Assembly: GCA_900540535.1 (NCBI GenBank)
Contig: UQGM01000032.1
Span: 1 to 29,244 of the forward strand
Source of the DNA: an uncultured Oscillospiraceae bacterium
Lineage (GTDB): Bacteria > Bacillota > Clostridia > Oscillospirales > Acutalibacteraceae
Direction of reading: 5' to 3'
Length of the DNA stretch: 29,244 nt
In this document: positions 14,474 through 22,948 of the stretch, in pieces
Position numbering within the stretch: position 1 is the first letter of the stretch
Layout of the letters: the number at the start of each line of letters is the position of its first letter
Notes under the pieces: generated by a model
The model's input: only the letters and a program-made list of their open reading frames with translations
Database searches by the model: none
Told to the model about the DNA's origin: nothing
Made by a program: the position numbers and the translations under genes

Positions 14474-16528
14474 ATGGATTCATCAAAGGCTATCGGCTTT
14501 TTAACAGACATAAAATATTTAAAGGGCGTTGGCAGCAAACGTGCCGAGCTTTACCATAAGCTCGGCATAGACACTGTAAGCGCTCTTTTGCATTTTTACC
14601 CGAGAGAATACGAGGACTGGAGCCGCACTGTGTCAATTGCAGAAGCTCCCTTTGACGAAAAGTGCTGCATAAAAGCTATTGTTGGTCACGACGCTGTGGA
14701 ATATCGAATAAGAAAGGGCATGACCCTTTATAAAACCAGCGTAACCGACGGACAGAGCGTTATGAACATAACCATTTTCAACAATAAATATGCCGCTGCA
14801 AGGCTTAAAACAGGCGAAGAGCTTTTGTTCTTCGGAAAGGTAGGAGGTACATTTTTAAGGCGTGAAATGAATTCTCCACTTATAGCAAAGGCTGTTTCCG
14901 GAGAAAAAATCCGCCCCATATATCGCCAGACTCAGGGCATTAATTCAGCTCTCACCGAAAAGCTTATGTCTCAGGCGGTAAGCTGCATAAAGGACAATAT
15001 GCACGACTTTCTGCCTGAGTATATAAGGGAAAAATATTCCCTTCTCCCCTATGGTGAAGCTCTTAAAAAGATACATTTTCCCTCTTCCTTTGAGGACGTT
15101 GAAAAAGCCAGAAAAAGACTTGTCTTCAATGAGCTTTTCACTTTGCAGCTTGGAATGATACGCCTTAAAGGCAGAAACAGACAGCAGACCTCATGCAGCA
15201 TTAAAAAGGATTTCTCTGATGAATTTTTCTCACTTCTCCCCTTTTCTCCCACAGGAGCACAAAAGCGTGCAGTAGAGGATGCAGTAAGGGATATGTTTTT
15301 ATCAGTCCCCATGAGTAGGCTCGTCCAGGGCGATGTAGGCTCAGGTAAAACTGCCGTTGCCGCAGCGGTTATATATACGGCGGCAAAAAACGCCCTGCAA
15401 AGCTCCATGATGGCTCCCACGGAAATTCTCGCACGTCAGCATTATAAATCCCTTACCGATTTCTTCAAGGGAACAGATGTAAAATGCGGACTTCTCACAG
15501 GCTCCATGACAAAAAAGGAAAAGGATGAAATAAAATCTAAACTTGAAAGCGGAGAAATACAGGTTGTTGTAGGTACTCATGCACTTATCCAGTCTGATGT
15601 TAAATTTAGAAATTTAGGACTTGTAATAACCGATGAACAGCACCGTTTCGGCGTTGAGCAGAGAAGTGCGCTGGCGGAAAAAGGAAAGAATCCCCATACT
15701 CTCGTTATGTCGGCAACACCTATTCCCCGCACTCTTGCCCTTATTATTTACGGCGACCTTGATATTTCGATTTTAGACGAGTTTCCTCCTGGCAGACATC
15801 CTGTTGAAACCTACTGCGTACAGGGAAAGCTCCATAAAAGAGTATATAATTTCATTAAAAAGCATCTTGACGAAGGACGGCAGGCATATGCTGTTTGTCC
15901 CCTCGTTGAAGAGGGTGACACCGACCTTATTTCCGCTGAGGAATATGCTCATAAGCTCGCTGAAGGAGAGTTCAGAGATTACACTGTGGGACTTATCCAC
16001 GGCAAAATGAAGTCCGCTCAGAAAGATGAGGTTATGGAGGCTTTTGCAGCAGGTAAAATACAGATTTTAGTTGCCACAACGGTTATTGAAGTAGGTGTGG
16101 ATGTACCTAATGCCGCAGTTATGGTAATTGAAAACGCTGAAAGATTCGGACTTTCCCAGCTTCATCAGCTCAGGGGCAGAATAGGCAGAGGAAAACATAA
16201 ATCCACCTGCATACTCATTTCCGATGCACAGAATCCCGACACAAAAGAGCGTCTTAAAGTAATGTGCCAAACCTGTGACGGATTCAAAATAGCCGACGAA
16301 GATTTACGTCTGAGAGGTCCAGGCGACTTTTTCGGAAGCCGTCAGCATGGTTTACCGGGCTTAAAGCTCGCCTCAACCTTAACAGATACAAGTTTTCTTG
16401 CCGTTACCCGTGATGCCGCTCAGGAAACATGGAAATGGGATCCGCTCCTTGAGAAACCGGAGCACAGCGGAATAAAAAAAGCTGTGGATGCTCTCTTTAA
16501 GTCAGCGGGAGAAAATATATTCAACTGA
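14474..16528 (+). CDS. recG: ATP-dependent DNA helicase RecG
   Basis: A complete 684-residue RecG, which drives fork reversal and branch migration during recombination and repair. The N-terminal wedge region begins at about residue 10 with helix-hairpin-like LKGVGSKRAELYHKLGI and continues into an OB fold. The helicase core has Walker A GDVGSGKT at about 286-293, motif II DEQH at about 387-390 (the RecG variant of DEAH), SATPIPRTLAL, and the C-terminal helicase domain with TTVIEVGVDVPNA and QLRGRIGRG. The TRG-type motif follows in GDFFGSRQHGLP. A weak GGCGG ribosome site lies 28 bases after fakA. It is the last of the asp23-fakA-recG set. Confidence 0.97.
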   Translation: MDSSKAIGFLTDIKYLKGVGSKRAELYHKLGIDTVSALLHFYPREYEDWSRTVSIAEAPFDEKCCIKAIVGHDAVEYRIRKGMTLYKTSVTDGQSVMNITIFNNKYAAARLKTGEELLFFGKVGGTFLRREMNSPLIAKAVSGEKIRPIYRQTQGINSALTEKLMSQAVSCIKDNMHDFLPEYIREKYSLLPYGEALKKIHFPSSFEDVEKARKRLVFNELFTLQLGMIRLKGRNRQQTSCSIKKDFSDEFFSLLPFSPTGAQKRAVEDAVRDMFLSVPMSRLVQGDVGSGKTAVAAAVIYTAAKNALQSSMMAPTEILARQHYKSLTDFFKGTDVKCGLLTGSMTKKEKDEIKSKLESGEIQVVVGTHALIQSDVKFRNLGLVITDEQHRFGVEQRSALAEKGKNPHTLVMSATPIPRTLALIIYGDLDISILDEFPPGRHPVETYCVQGKLHKRVYNFIKKHLDEGRQAYAVCPLVEEGDTDLISAEEYAHKLAEGEFRDYTVGLIHGKMKSAQKDEVMEAFAAGKIQILVATTVIEVGVDVPNAAVMVIENAERFGLSQLHQLRGRIGRGKHKSTCILISDAQNPDTKERLKVMCQTCDGFKIADEDLRLRGPGDFFGSRQHGLPGLKLASTLTDTSFLAVTRDAAQETWKWDPLLEKPEHSGIKKAVDALFKSAGENIFN

Positions 16529-16579
16529 TAAAATTTAAGAAAGGAACAAAGGATTTAATCCTTTGGAAACATAATTATT

Positions 16580-16756
16580 ATGGCAATACCAAACGACCCT
16601 GTTATACTTTTAAGTTATATAAACACACAGCTTCGTGATTCTTATTCGTCCCTCGAAGCTTTCTGCGAAGATAAAGGAGCAGACAAGGGAGAAATCTTAG
16701 CAAAACTTTCAGCTATCGGATACGAATATAATAAAGAGCTTAACAGCTTTGTATAA
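16580..16756 (+). CDS. DUF4250 family small protein
   Basis: A 58-residue protein matching the small DUF4250 family of clostridia: the N-terminus NDPVILLSYINTQLRD, then YSSLEAFCED, and the C-terminal LSAIGYEYNKELNSF. The acidic, helical composition suggests a small soluble helical protein; no function is known. The ATG at 16580 is the only start giving the family's N-terminus. The ribosome site is weak (GGAAACA about 14 bases upstream), and a short palindrome AAAGGATTTAATCCTTT lies just before it. It sits 51 bases after recG and 30 before the DUF4874 gene, all on the plus strand. Confidence 0.8.
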   Translation: MAIPNDPVILLSYINTQLRDSYSSLEAFCEDKGADKGEILAKLSAIGYEYNKELNSFV

Positions 16757-16786
16757 TAAACTTTATTTCTTTGAGGAGGAACGAAA

Positions 16787-18112
16787 ATGAACCCCAACGG
16801 CTTTTGCCCCATTTACGCAGAGGAATATTCAGCTTTGCGCACAAACCCGGACAGAGGCTTCAGAATGGAAGTCTATATGATGCTGGGAAGTCACCACGCT
16901 GTTTTCGGCGGTGAAGATAAAGACGCCCTTGATTATCTTAAAGAGCAGCGTAAATTTTACCGTGATGACACTTTTCATCTTGCACAGGTATATATTTACC
17001 TTACTGAATACTGCAAAAAGGATCTTGACGAAAAAGCTTTCAGTCAGCTGGAAGAATACCTTATGGAGCTCAAAAAAATGGGTATAAGGGCAGTTCTTCG
17101 CTTTGCTTATGAAACGGAAATGGACAGAAAAGTAGGTCCCAAAAACCGTATGCTGATAAGTCACACAAAGCAGATTAAAAAGTGGCTCAGCAAGCATAAG
17201 GAGCTTGTTTCCGAGACTGTCGCTGTCATTCAGGCAGGAATGGTAGGTGCATGGGGCGAATGGCATTCATCAAAGCACAGACATAATCCAAAAAAGACCC
17301 TGGAAGCTATTTTTGATATGGTTCCCGATTACCTCACCCTTCAAATCCGCACTGAAACACTTATGAGAAAGAGCAAGGCACTTTTTGCAGATAAACGTGT
17401 AGGACATCACGATGATTTTCTTGTAGGTGAATTTTTCAAATGGAGCTATATGGAAAGCAGTCCCGGCAGCGATAAATACAAAGAGCTTATAGAGCGTGCA
17501 GCTCATACTTATAACGACGGTGAAATGCCCTGGGGACGTGACCGCACATATAATAAGGGGTACATCCACGGAGAAAAAATGCTCTCTATGTGCAACGAGC
17601 AGTCACTTTCTTCTCTTAGCCTTACCCATAACTATAAGGAAGCCGGAGGCCCTTACAATATGGAGCGCTGGAGAGGCGAATACATCACCCCCTCAGAGCT
17701 TGACGAAATGGGATGCAGCTATAATCCTAACTATTTCCGTGATAAGGAAGGAAACGAATTTGTACGCACTACTTTCGATTTCCTTGCCGACCATTTAGGT
17801 TATCAGATAAGCGCTGAGAATTTTGATGTTTCAGAAGCCGGAGCAACAATCACTCTTAAAAACTACGGCTTTGCTCTCCCCTATCACCTTGACCGCTTAA
17901 TTCTTGTAACAGATAAAGGTGAAGTTGAGGCAAAGGATTATTCCCCGGAAAAACTCCTTTCAGGTATGGAGAACACATTTACATTCGGAAAGCTTCCTGA
18001 AAATTCCAAAGTTTTAGGTATTAAGCTCTACGAAAGCAGATGTCCCTCTCTTTGCGCAGCCCTCGCTAATGATTTCGATTTTAAAGACGGAATTAACTAT
18101 TTCAAAAACTGA
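16787..18112 (+). CDS. DUF4874/DUF4832 domain protein (glycoside-hydrolase-like barrel)
   Basis: A 441-residue protein built from an N-terminal DUF4874 and a DUF4832 domain. Visible family marks are NPDRGFRMEVY (20-30), VLRFAYETE (103-111) and QAGMVGAWGEWHSS (149-162). The last has acidic and aromatic residues at strand ends as in TIM-barrel glycosidases. The C-terminus from about 350 (ITLKNYGFALPYHL) looks like an all-beta carbohydrate-binding-type module. Relatives are mostly secreted, but this protein has no signal peptide, so it is either cytoplasmic or exported another way. AGGAGG precedes the ATG. A perfect terminator ends the unit at 18126-18158. Enzymatic activity has not been shown for the family and is only inferred from the fold. 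Confidence 0.75.
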   Translation: MNPNGFCPIYAEEYSALRTNPDRGFRMEVYMMLGSHHAVFGGEDKDALDYLKEQRKFYRDDTFHLAQVYIYLTEYCKKDLDEKAFSQLEEYLMELKKMGIRAVLRFAYETEMDRKVGPKNRMLISHTKQIKKWLSKHKELVSETVAVIQAGMVGAWGEWHSSKHRHNPKKTLEAIFDMVPDYLTLQIRTETLMRKSKALFADKRVGHHDDFLVGEFFKWSYMESSPGSDKYKELIERAAHTYNDGEMPWGRDRTYNKGYIHGEKMLSMCNEQSLSSLSLTHNYKEAGGPYNMERWRGEYITPSELDEMGCSYNPNYFRDKEGNEFVRTTFDFLADHLGYQISAENFDVSEAGATITLKNYGFALPYHLDRLILVTDKGEVEAKDYSPEKLLSGMENTFTFGKLPENSKVLGIKLYESRCPSLCAALANDFDFKDGINYFKN

Positions 18113-18125
18113 ACATAAAGCAGAA

Positions 18126-18158
18126 AATCTCCCTGACAGATTAACTGTCAGGGAGATT
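18126..18158. terminator. Terminator between convergent genes
   Basis: A perfect 14-bp stem AATCTCCCTGACAG/CTGTCAGGGAGATT with an ATTAA loop. T-rich sequence follows on the plus side and TTTTCTG on the minus side, so it can serve both the DUF4874 gene and the alcohol dehydrogenase gene. Confidence 0.88.
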
Positions 18159-18192
18159 TGTGTTTTGCTGTTTTTTTGTACTGAAAGAGGTT

Positions 18193-19365
18193 TTATTTAT
18201 ATGATTTCTCGTAAATTGCAACGCAGTCGTCAATGGAAAGATCGCATCTGTCCATAGTAAACAGTCCGCCCATTGTATACTTTGCGTTCTCTGCAAGAGT
18301 TTTAAACTCCTCGGGCTTAATGCCGTAATCTGACATTTTAAGCTCATCAACTCCGCAATCCTTCTGAAGTTTTTTCAGTGCGGTTAAGAAGTCCTCAGGC
18401 TTTGAAGCGTCTTCCATACCCATTACCTGAGCCATTTTTACAAAACGCTCATCGCATACGTGCTCATTGATAAAATGCTCATAATAGGCAAGTGAAATCA
18501 TAATAAGTCCTGCTCCGTGGGGCAGTTCCTGATGATATGCGCTCATAGCGTGCTCAAGGGAATGCTCGCTTGTGCAGGAACCTGTGACCATTGAGTATCC
18601 GGACATCGTGTTACCGAAAGCAACGTGCTCTCTCGCTTCAATATCCTTACCGTCCTTAACGGCTCTGGGAAGATATTTGGCAACGTTTTCAATAGCTGTA
18701 AGAGCTACCATATCGCTTACAAGACTTGCACAGTTTGCAATATATGTTTCCGTACTGTGGAAAAGTGCATCAAAACCCTGATATGCTGTATATTTCGGAG
18801 GAACGGTAGTCATAAGCTCCGGGTCAACAATGGCAAGAACAGGGAAAAGTTCCTCCATGCCGCCGAAGCCGATTTTTTCCTTTGTCTCACTATTTGTAAC
18901 AACGCCGTACTCATCAACCTCACTGCCGGTACCTGCTGTTGTGGTAATAGCAATAAGAGGAAGAGGCTTATTTACAAGGTCTTTGCCCTTACCTGTACCG
19001 CCTACAACATAATCCCAAAGCGTTCCGTCATTAGTTGCCATTGCAGCCATTGCCTTTGATGCATCCATTACGCTGCCGCCGCCGAGAGCTACAATAAAAT
19101 CACAGCCGTTTTCTCTTGCAAAGGCTGCGCCTGCCATTACAGTTGTGTGCAAGGGATTGGGCTCAACCTTATCGAATACGGCAAACTCTGCTCCGGCTAA
19201 CTTTAACTGCTCCTGAGTGCGGTCAAGATATCCATTTGCACGGGTTGATTTACCATTTGAAATTACAATCATCGCTTTTTTGCCGGGCATTTTTTCCTTG
19301 CTTAACTCATTAAGCTTTCCGACACCGAACAAAAGCTTTGTAGGTACATACATTTTAAAACTCAT
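18193..19365 (-). CDS. Iron-containing alcohol dehydrogenase
   Basis: A 390-residue group III alcohol dehydrogenase that interconverts aldehydes or ketones and alcohols with NAD(P)H. The dinucleotide-binding turn GGGSVMDASKA is at 95-105, and TTTAGTGSEVDEYGV at 141-155 is a family hallmark. Asp199 and His203 (GFDALFHSTE), His268 and His283 (PHGAG) are placed as the four metal ligands. The sequence is closest in style to butanol-dehydrogenase-like enzymes of clostridia, but the substrate is not predictable. GGGAGG lies 9 bases before the ATG. The promoter has a 19-bp spacer filled with a near-palindrome, the pattern of MerR-family control, which would fit induction by aldehyde or electrophile stress. 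Confidence 0.92.
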   Translation of the reverse strand: MSFKMYVPTKLLFGVGKLNELSKEKMPGKKAMIVISNGKSTRANGYLDRTQEQLKLAGAEFAVFDKVEPNPLHTTVMAGAAFARENGCDFIVALGGGSVMDASKAMAAMATNDGTLWDYVVGGTGKGKDLVNKPLPLIAITTTAGTGSEVDEYGVVTNSETKEKIGFGGMEELFPVLAIVDPELMTTVPPKYTAYQGFDALFHSTETYIANCASLVSDMVALTAIENVAKYLPRAVKDGKDIEAREHVAFGNTMSGYSMVTGSCTSEHSLEHAMSAYHQELPHGAGLIMISLAYYEHFINEHVCDERFVKMAQVMGMEDASKPEDFLTALKKLQKDCGVDELKMSDYGIKPEEFKTLAENAKYTMGGLFTMDRCDLSIDDCVAIYEKSYK

Positions 19366-19401
19366 TTTAAAAACCTCCCTTTAATTTTCAGGTTCAGTTA
19401 T

Positions 19402-19432
19402 ATTGTACACCCTAAACTTAACTTTACGTCAA
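19402..19432 (-). promoter_or_regulatory. MerR-type promoter/operator of the alcohol dehydrogenase gene
   Basis: On the minus strand TTGACG (19427-19432), a 19-bp spacer and TACAAT (19402-19407). The spacer contains TAAAGTTAAGTTTA (19413-19426), palindromic except for one base pair. It resembles operators of AdhR/NmlR-type MerR regulators, which twist a 19-bp spacer to activate. The regulator gene is not in the window. Confidence 0.6.
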
Positions 19433-19566
19433 TAGTCTGTAAAGAAATATTTAAATTTCTATTCTGTGATGCATAGATATTTTCAGAGAATTATTGTAAA
19501 GTATGTCATATGCTTAAAAGGATATATGTGGTAAAATATATCTGCTTTGAAGAAAGGGTGGTAGCC

Positions 19567-21045
19567 ATGAAAAGAAAAAAATCAAGTGCAAAAACCAGAA
19601 AGCGAAGAAAAGTTTCAAATAAAGAAAAGATAGTTAAAATCATCTGCGCAGTTTTGGCGGTATATTTGGTATACGTTGCAGCATTTGCATTTTTCCCCTA
19701 TTTTACTGAGAAAAATGTAAGCGAAACATTCCGCACAGATATTGAAAGCTATGATTTCTATTCAGATACTCAAAGTGTTGACAGAGTGGCTCTTGTAGAA
19801 GACCCCATCGTCAGTCTTGGTACAAGAATACGCCTTATAAGTGAAGCTAAAAGTACCCTTGATATATCATACCATTCAATGCATATGGGAGAATCAGCGG
19901 ACTATTTTCTTGCCGCCATTCTCGATGCAGCAGAGCGTGGCGTTAAGGTTCGTCTGCTTTTCGATGGCATGTCCAGCGGATTCAGCGGAAAATACAAAGA
20001 CCTTGCAAAAGCTCTTGGCAGCCATGAAAATATTGAAATCCGCCTCTACAACTCCATGAACCTTTTAAAGCCGTGGACTTTTAACGGAAGAATGCACGAC
20101 AAATACATTATCATAGACAATAAGTTCCTTCTTTTGGGAGGCAGAAATATCGGTGACCAGTACTTCGGTCCTGAGGGTTATGATAAAAATCTGAGTATAG
20201 ACCGTGACGTACTTGTATATAACAGCGCATGGCAGACGGATAATCGTGACAGCGTATTGTTTCAGGTGAAAAATTACATGGAAAACATCTGGAACTGCAA
20301 AAGCTCCAAAGATGCGTTTACGGAAAAAGGCAAAAACAGTGACGATGAAAAAGCACGCTTGCTCTCAATTATGACAGAACTCAGAAAAGAGCAGCCGCGC
20401 CTGTTTTCACAGCCCCTTAACATAGAGAAAGCTACATTCCCGACAAACAAGATAACTTTCTTTGCCAACGACATAAGCATATACAAAAAGGAACCAAAGG
20501 TAGGCTACATAATAAGTCATCTTGTTATGAATGCTGAGGAAAAAGTTTTTCTGCAATCCCCTTATGTTGTTTTAAGCGACAACATTGAAACTGCTCTCAA
20601 TGAGATTGGAAAAAAGGGTATAAAGTACGAAATACTCACAAACTCCCTTCAGTCCTCCCCCAATCTTCCGGCTTACTCCCTCTATCTCAACGACAGAGAA
20701 AAAATCCTTTCCACCGGCGCTGAAATTTACGAATTCCAGAACAACAACGGAATCCATGCAAAGACCTATATAATCGACGACAGAATGTCCATTATCGGCT
20801 CTTTCAACATGGATCCCAGAAGTGAATATATTGATACGGAAATCATGCTCGCTATTGACAGTCCGGAGTTTACCGAATATCTCCAAAGTATAGTAAAGCT
20901 CTATAAGGATAATTCTCTGGTAGTAGGTTCCGACGGTGAGTACATACCTAACCCTGACGTTGAAGAATTTGAGGTCAGCAGTGCAAAGCGTTTTGCCTTT
21001 GAAGTCGGAGGAACTCTTTTAAGTCCTTTCAGGGTTTTAGTGTAA
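19567..21045 (+). CDS. Phospholipase D-like / cardiolipin synthase-like membrane protein
   Basis: A 492-residue protein with a very basic N-terminus, one membrane helix (about residues 27-45, IICAVLAVYLVYVAAFAFF) and two HKD phosphodiesterase motifs. These are HDKYIIIDNKFLLLGGRN at about 177 and HAKTYIIDDRMSIIGSFN at about 397. The two motifs form one active site, through a phospho-histidine intermediate, in the PLD superfamily. In bacteria this architecture usually means cardiolipin synthase or a related phosphatidyl transferase, though other PLD activities are possible. The start is placed at the ATG at 19567, after GGGTGG, rather than at the upstream in-frame ATG at 19510. It is a single-gene unit closed by the bidirectional terminator at 21066-21119. 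Confidence 0.85.
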   Translation: MKRKKSSAKTRKRRKVSNKEKIVKIICAVLAVYLVYVAAFAFFPYFTEKNVSETFRTDIESYDFYSDTQSVDRVALVEDPIVSLGTRIRLISEAKSTLDISYHSMHMGESADYFLAAILDAAERGVKVRLLFDGMSSGFSGKYKDLAKALGSHENIEIRLYNSMNLLKPWTFNGRMHDKYIIIDNKFLLLGGRNIGDQYFGPEGYDKNLSIDRDVLVYNSAWQTDNRDSVLFQVKNYMENIWNCKSSKDAFTEKGKNSDDEKARLLSIMTELRKEQPRLFSQPLNIEKATFPTNKITFFANDISIYKKEPKVGYIISHLVMNAEEKVFLQSPYVVLSDNIETALNEIGKKGIKYEILTNSLQSSPNLPAYSLYLNDREKILSTGAEIYEFQNNNGIHAKTYIIDDRMSIIGSFNMDPRSEYIDTEIMLAIDSPEFTEYLQSIVKLYKDNSLVVGSDGEYIPNPDVEEFEVSSAKRFAFEVGGTLLSPFRVLV

Positions 21046-21065
21046 AAAACTAATGCAATAAAAAT

Positions 21066-21119
21066 AGCGTCTGCAAAAGCACGAAAATGCTTTCAGCAGG
21101 CGCTGTTCTTTTTATTTTT
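21066..21119. terminator. Bidirectional terminator between convergent genes
   Basis: A long interrupted stem: AGCGTCTGC/GCAGGCGCT outside and AAAGCA/TGCTTT inside (21066-21104). T-rich tails occur on both strands. It separates the PLD-like gene from the YbaK-like gene. Confidence 0.85.
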
Positions 21120-21121
21120 AC

Positions 21122-21598
21122 TTAATCCATAATAATATCAGCAAACTTTGCTTTTACAGCGCCGATTAAATCTTTCGGCGAAAGCTCTACCTGAAAGCCT
21201 ATCTTTCCGCCGCTTACAATTATGGTTTCACGTTCGGAAGCGGTATCGCTTATAAAGGTCGGATACAGCTTTTTCATGCCCACAGGAGAGCATCCGCCCC
21301 TTATATAACCTGTAACCTTATTGATATCCTTAACGTGTATCATTTCAACGGACTTTTCCCCTGCTGCTTTTGCCGCCTTTTTAAGGCTTAGCTCTTTTTC
21401 AACGGGAATTACAAAAACATAGTATCCGCCGCTTTTACCCACTGTCACAAGGGTTTTGTATACGGCTTCAACATCCTGTCCCAGCTTTTTGGCAACACTT
21501 ACGCCGTCAATATTTCCGTCATTTTCATAGGTATACATTTTATAGGGTATCTTGTTTTTTTCAAGAATACGCATTGCGTTGGTTTTTACTTCTGCCAT
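21122..21598 (-). CDS. Cys-tRNA(Pro)/Cys-tRNA(Cys) deacylase, YbaK/EbsC family
   Basis: A 158-residue YbaK/EbsC-type trans-editing protein that hydrolyses misacylated Cys-tRNA(Pro). Family features are TNAMRILEKNKIPYKMYTY at the N-terminus, VYKTLVTVGKSGGYYVFVIP with the functionally important lysine after VY, LSLKKAAKAAGEKSVEM, and GYIRGGCSPVGMKK. The length is normal for the family. The ribosome site (AAGGCG) is modest, and no clear promoter is visible between it and the ilvE terminator at 21645-21678, so it may depend partly on read-through from ilvE. Both have roles in amino-acid metabolism or translation, but a functional link is not implied. Confidence 0.93.
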   Translation of the reverse strand: MAEVKTNAMRILEKNKIPYKMYTYENDGNIDGVSVAKKLGQDVEAVYKTLVTVGKSGGYYVFVIPVEKELSLKKAAKAAGEKSVEMIHVKDINKVTGYIRGGCSPVGMKKLYPTFISDTASERETIIVSGGKIGFQVELSPKDLIGAVKAKFADIIMD

Positions 21599-21644
21599 AT
21601 ACTGCGCCTTGCCTTTCTTTAATATTCTGATTTTTCGGCTTTAA

Positions 21645-21678
21645 AAAATCCCATATACCTTTTGGTATACGGGATTTT
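21645..21678 (-). terminator. ilvE terminator
   Basis: A 15-bp stem with one mismatch (21645-21659 with 21664-21678, AAAATCCC-TATACC) and a TTTT loop, ending in a T-run on the minus strand. It lies 17 bases after the ilvE stop. Confidence 0.85.
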
Positions 21679-21694
21679 AATAAAAGCCCTGTGA

Positions 21695-22765
21695 TTATTT
21701 TACCTCAACTGTCCAGCCGAATTCATCGGGAAGCTTGCCCCACTGAATTCCGGTAAGGTTATCGTAAAGCTTTGCGGAAATTTCACCGATTTTGCCGTCA
21801 TTGATAACCATTACATCGTCGCCCCAGCGAAGCTCGCCGATGGGAGAAATAACAGCTGCTGTACCGCTTCCGAAAGCCTCTTTAAGTCTGCCCTCTTCAG
21901 CAGCCTTTGCAACTTCTTCAATTGAAAGCTTGCGCTCGCTGACCTTCATGCCCCATGAACGGAGAATGTCGATGCAGGACATACGTGTAACACCGGAAAG
22001 GATGCTGCCTCTGAGTTCGGGAGTGATAACCTCGTCGTCGATTACAAAGAATACGTTCATTGTACCGACTTCCTCAATGTACTTGCGCTCAACACCATCG
22101 AGCCAGAGAACCTGAGTATAGCCTTTCTTTTCAGCCTCAGCCTGAGCCTTAAGAGAAGCAGCATAGTTACCGCCTGTCTTTGTAAAGCCCATTCCGCCCT
22201 TAACAGCACGGACATATTCATCCTCAACATAAATTTTAACGGGATTAAGTCCCTCGGGATAATATGCGCCAACAGGTGAAAGGATGATTGCAAAAATAAG
22301 ATGATGAGCAGGATGTACGCCTACATGAGCGTCAACTGCAAAAATGAAAGGTCTGATGTAAAGTGATGTTCCCTCTTCTGTGGGGATCCAGTCTTTATCA
22401 ACAAGAACAAGCTTTTTAACAGCTTCAATTGCAAATTCCTCATCAATGGGAGGAATGCAAAGACGATCGTTTGAAACGTTAAGTCTTGCCATATTGCGGT
22501 CGGGACGGAAAAGAAGGATTCTGCCGTCAGCGGTTCTGTAAGCCTTAAGTCCCTCAAAAACTTCCTGACCGTAGTGGAGACACATAGCTGCCGGATCAAG
22601 GGCAATGGGAGCATAGGGAACTATTCTCGGGTCATGCCAGCCCTGTCCCTCATCATAGTTCATAAGGAACATATGGTCTGTGTAATAATTACCGAAGCCA
22701 AGCTTGCTTTGATCCTGAGGCTTCTCTTTTGGATTTTTTGTAAGTTCAACTCTGATTTCCTGCAT
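21695..22765 (-). CDS. ilvE: Branched-chain amino acid aminotransferase
   Basis: A 356-residue fold-type IV PLP enzyme that transfers the amino group between glutamate and the 2-oxoacids of leucine, isoleucine and valine. It is the longer, eukaryote-like BCAT type: GFGNYYTDHMFLMNYDEGQGWHD near the N-terminus, LHYGQEVFEGLKAYRT (63-78), and Lys196 in TKTGGNYAAS as the PLP-binding lysine. The C-terminal part has FGSGTAAVISPIG for phosphate binding. AGAGGTG precedes the ATG at 22765. The gene has a promoter at 22813-22840 and a palindrome between start point and ribosome site that may be an operator. It is monocistronic or weakly joined to the YbaK-like gene. Confidence 0.97.
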   Translation of the reverse strand: MQEIRVELTKNPKEKPQDQSKLGFGNYYTDHMFLMNYDEGQGWHDPRIVPYAPIALDPAAMCLHYGQEVFEGLKAYRTADGRILLFRPDRNMARLNVSNDRLCIPPIDEEFAIEAVKKLVLVDKDWIPTEEGTSLYIRPFIFAVDAHVGVHPAHHLIFAIILSPVGAYYPEGLNPVKIYVEDEYVRAVKGGMGFTKTGGNYAASLKAQAEAEKKGYTQVLWLDGVERKYIEEVGTMNVFFVIDDEVITPELRGSILSGVTRMSCIDILRSWGMKVSERKLSIEEVAKAAEEGRLKEAFGSGTAAVISPIGELRWGDDVMVINDGKIGEISAKLYDNLTGIQWGKLPDEFGWTVEVK

Positions 22766-22789
22766 AAATGAACACCTCTGAAAAATTAT

Positions 22790-22801
22790 GCCATATATGG
22801 C
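22790..22801. promoter_or_regulatory. Palindrome in the ilvE leader, candidate operator
   Basis: A perfect 12-base palindrome GCCATATATGGC lies between the -10 box and the ribosome site of ilvE, at roughly +5 to +16 of the predicted transcript. It could bind a repressor; as RNA the stem would be short and weak. Confidence 0.35.
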
Positions 22802-22812
22802 TTATGCTTTTA

Positions 22813-22840
22813 ATTATATCACCACACATTGTTTTTGCAA
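22813..22840 (-). promoter_or_regulatory. ilvE promoter
   Basis: On the minus strand TTGCAA (22835-22840), a 16-bp spacer and TGaTATAAT (-10 at 22813-22818), an extended -10 with perfect hexamer. Confidence 0.75.
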
Positions 22841-22883
22841 TAAAAAATTTGAGCCTTGCAGAATATTTTTTCAAATTTTCTCA

Positions 22884-22912
22884 TTTACCGGCGTCTGATT
22901 TTATGTTACTAT
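22884..22912 (+). promoter_or_regulatory. Promoter of the GNAT gene
   Basis: TTTACC (22884-22889), a 17-bp spacer and TACTAT (22907-22912), giving a leader of about 30 bases. It lies upstream of the TTG start and inside the longer open frame, which supports the shorter gene. Confidence 0.55.
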
Positions 22913-22948
22913 ATTCCCCGTAAAATATGGAGCTTAGGAGGAATTTTT

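Noticed and set aside
22856..22948. N-terminal extension of the GNAT protein
   Set aside because: It contains the promoter and ribosome site of the gene and adds no conserved residues.
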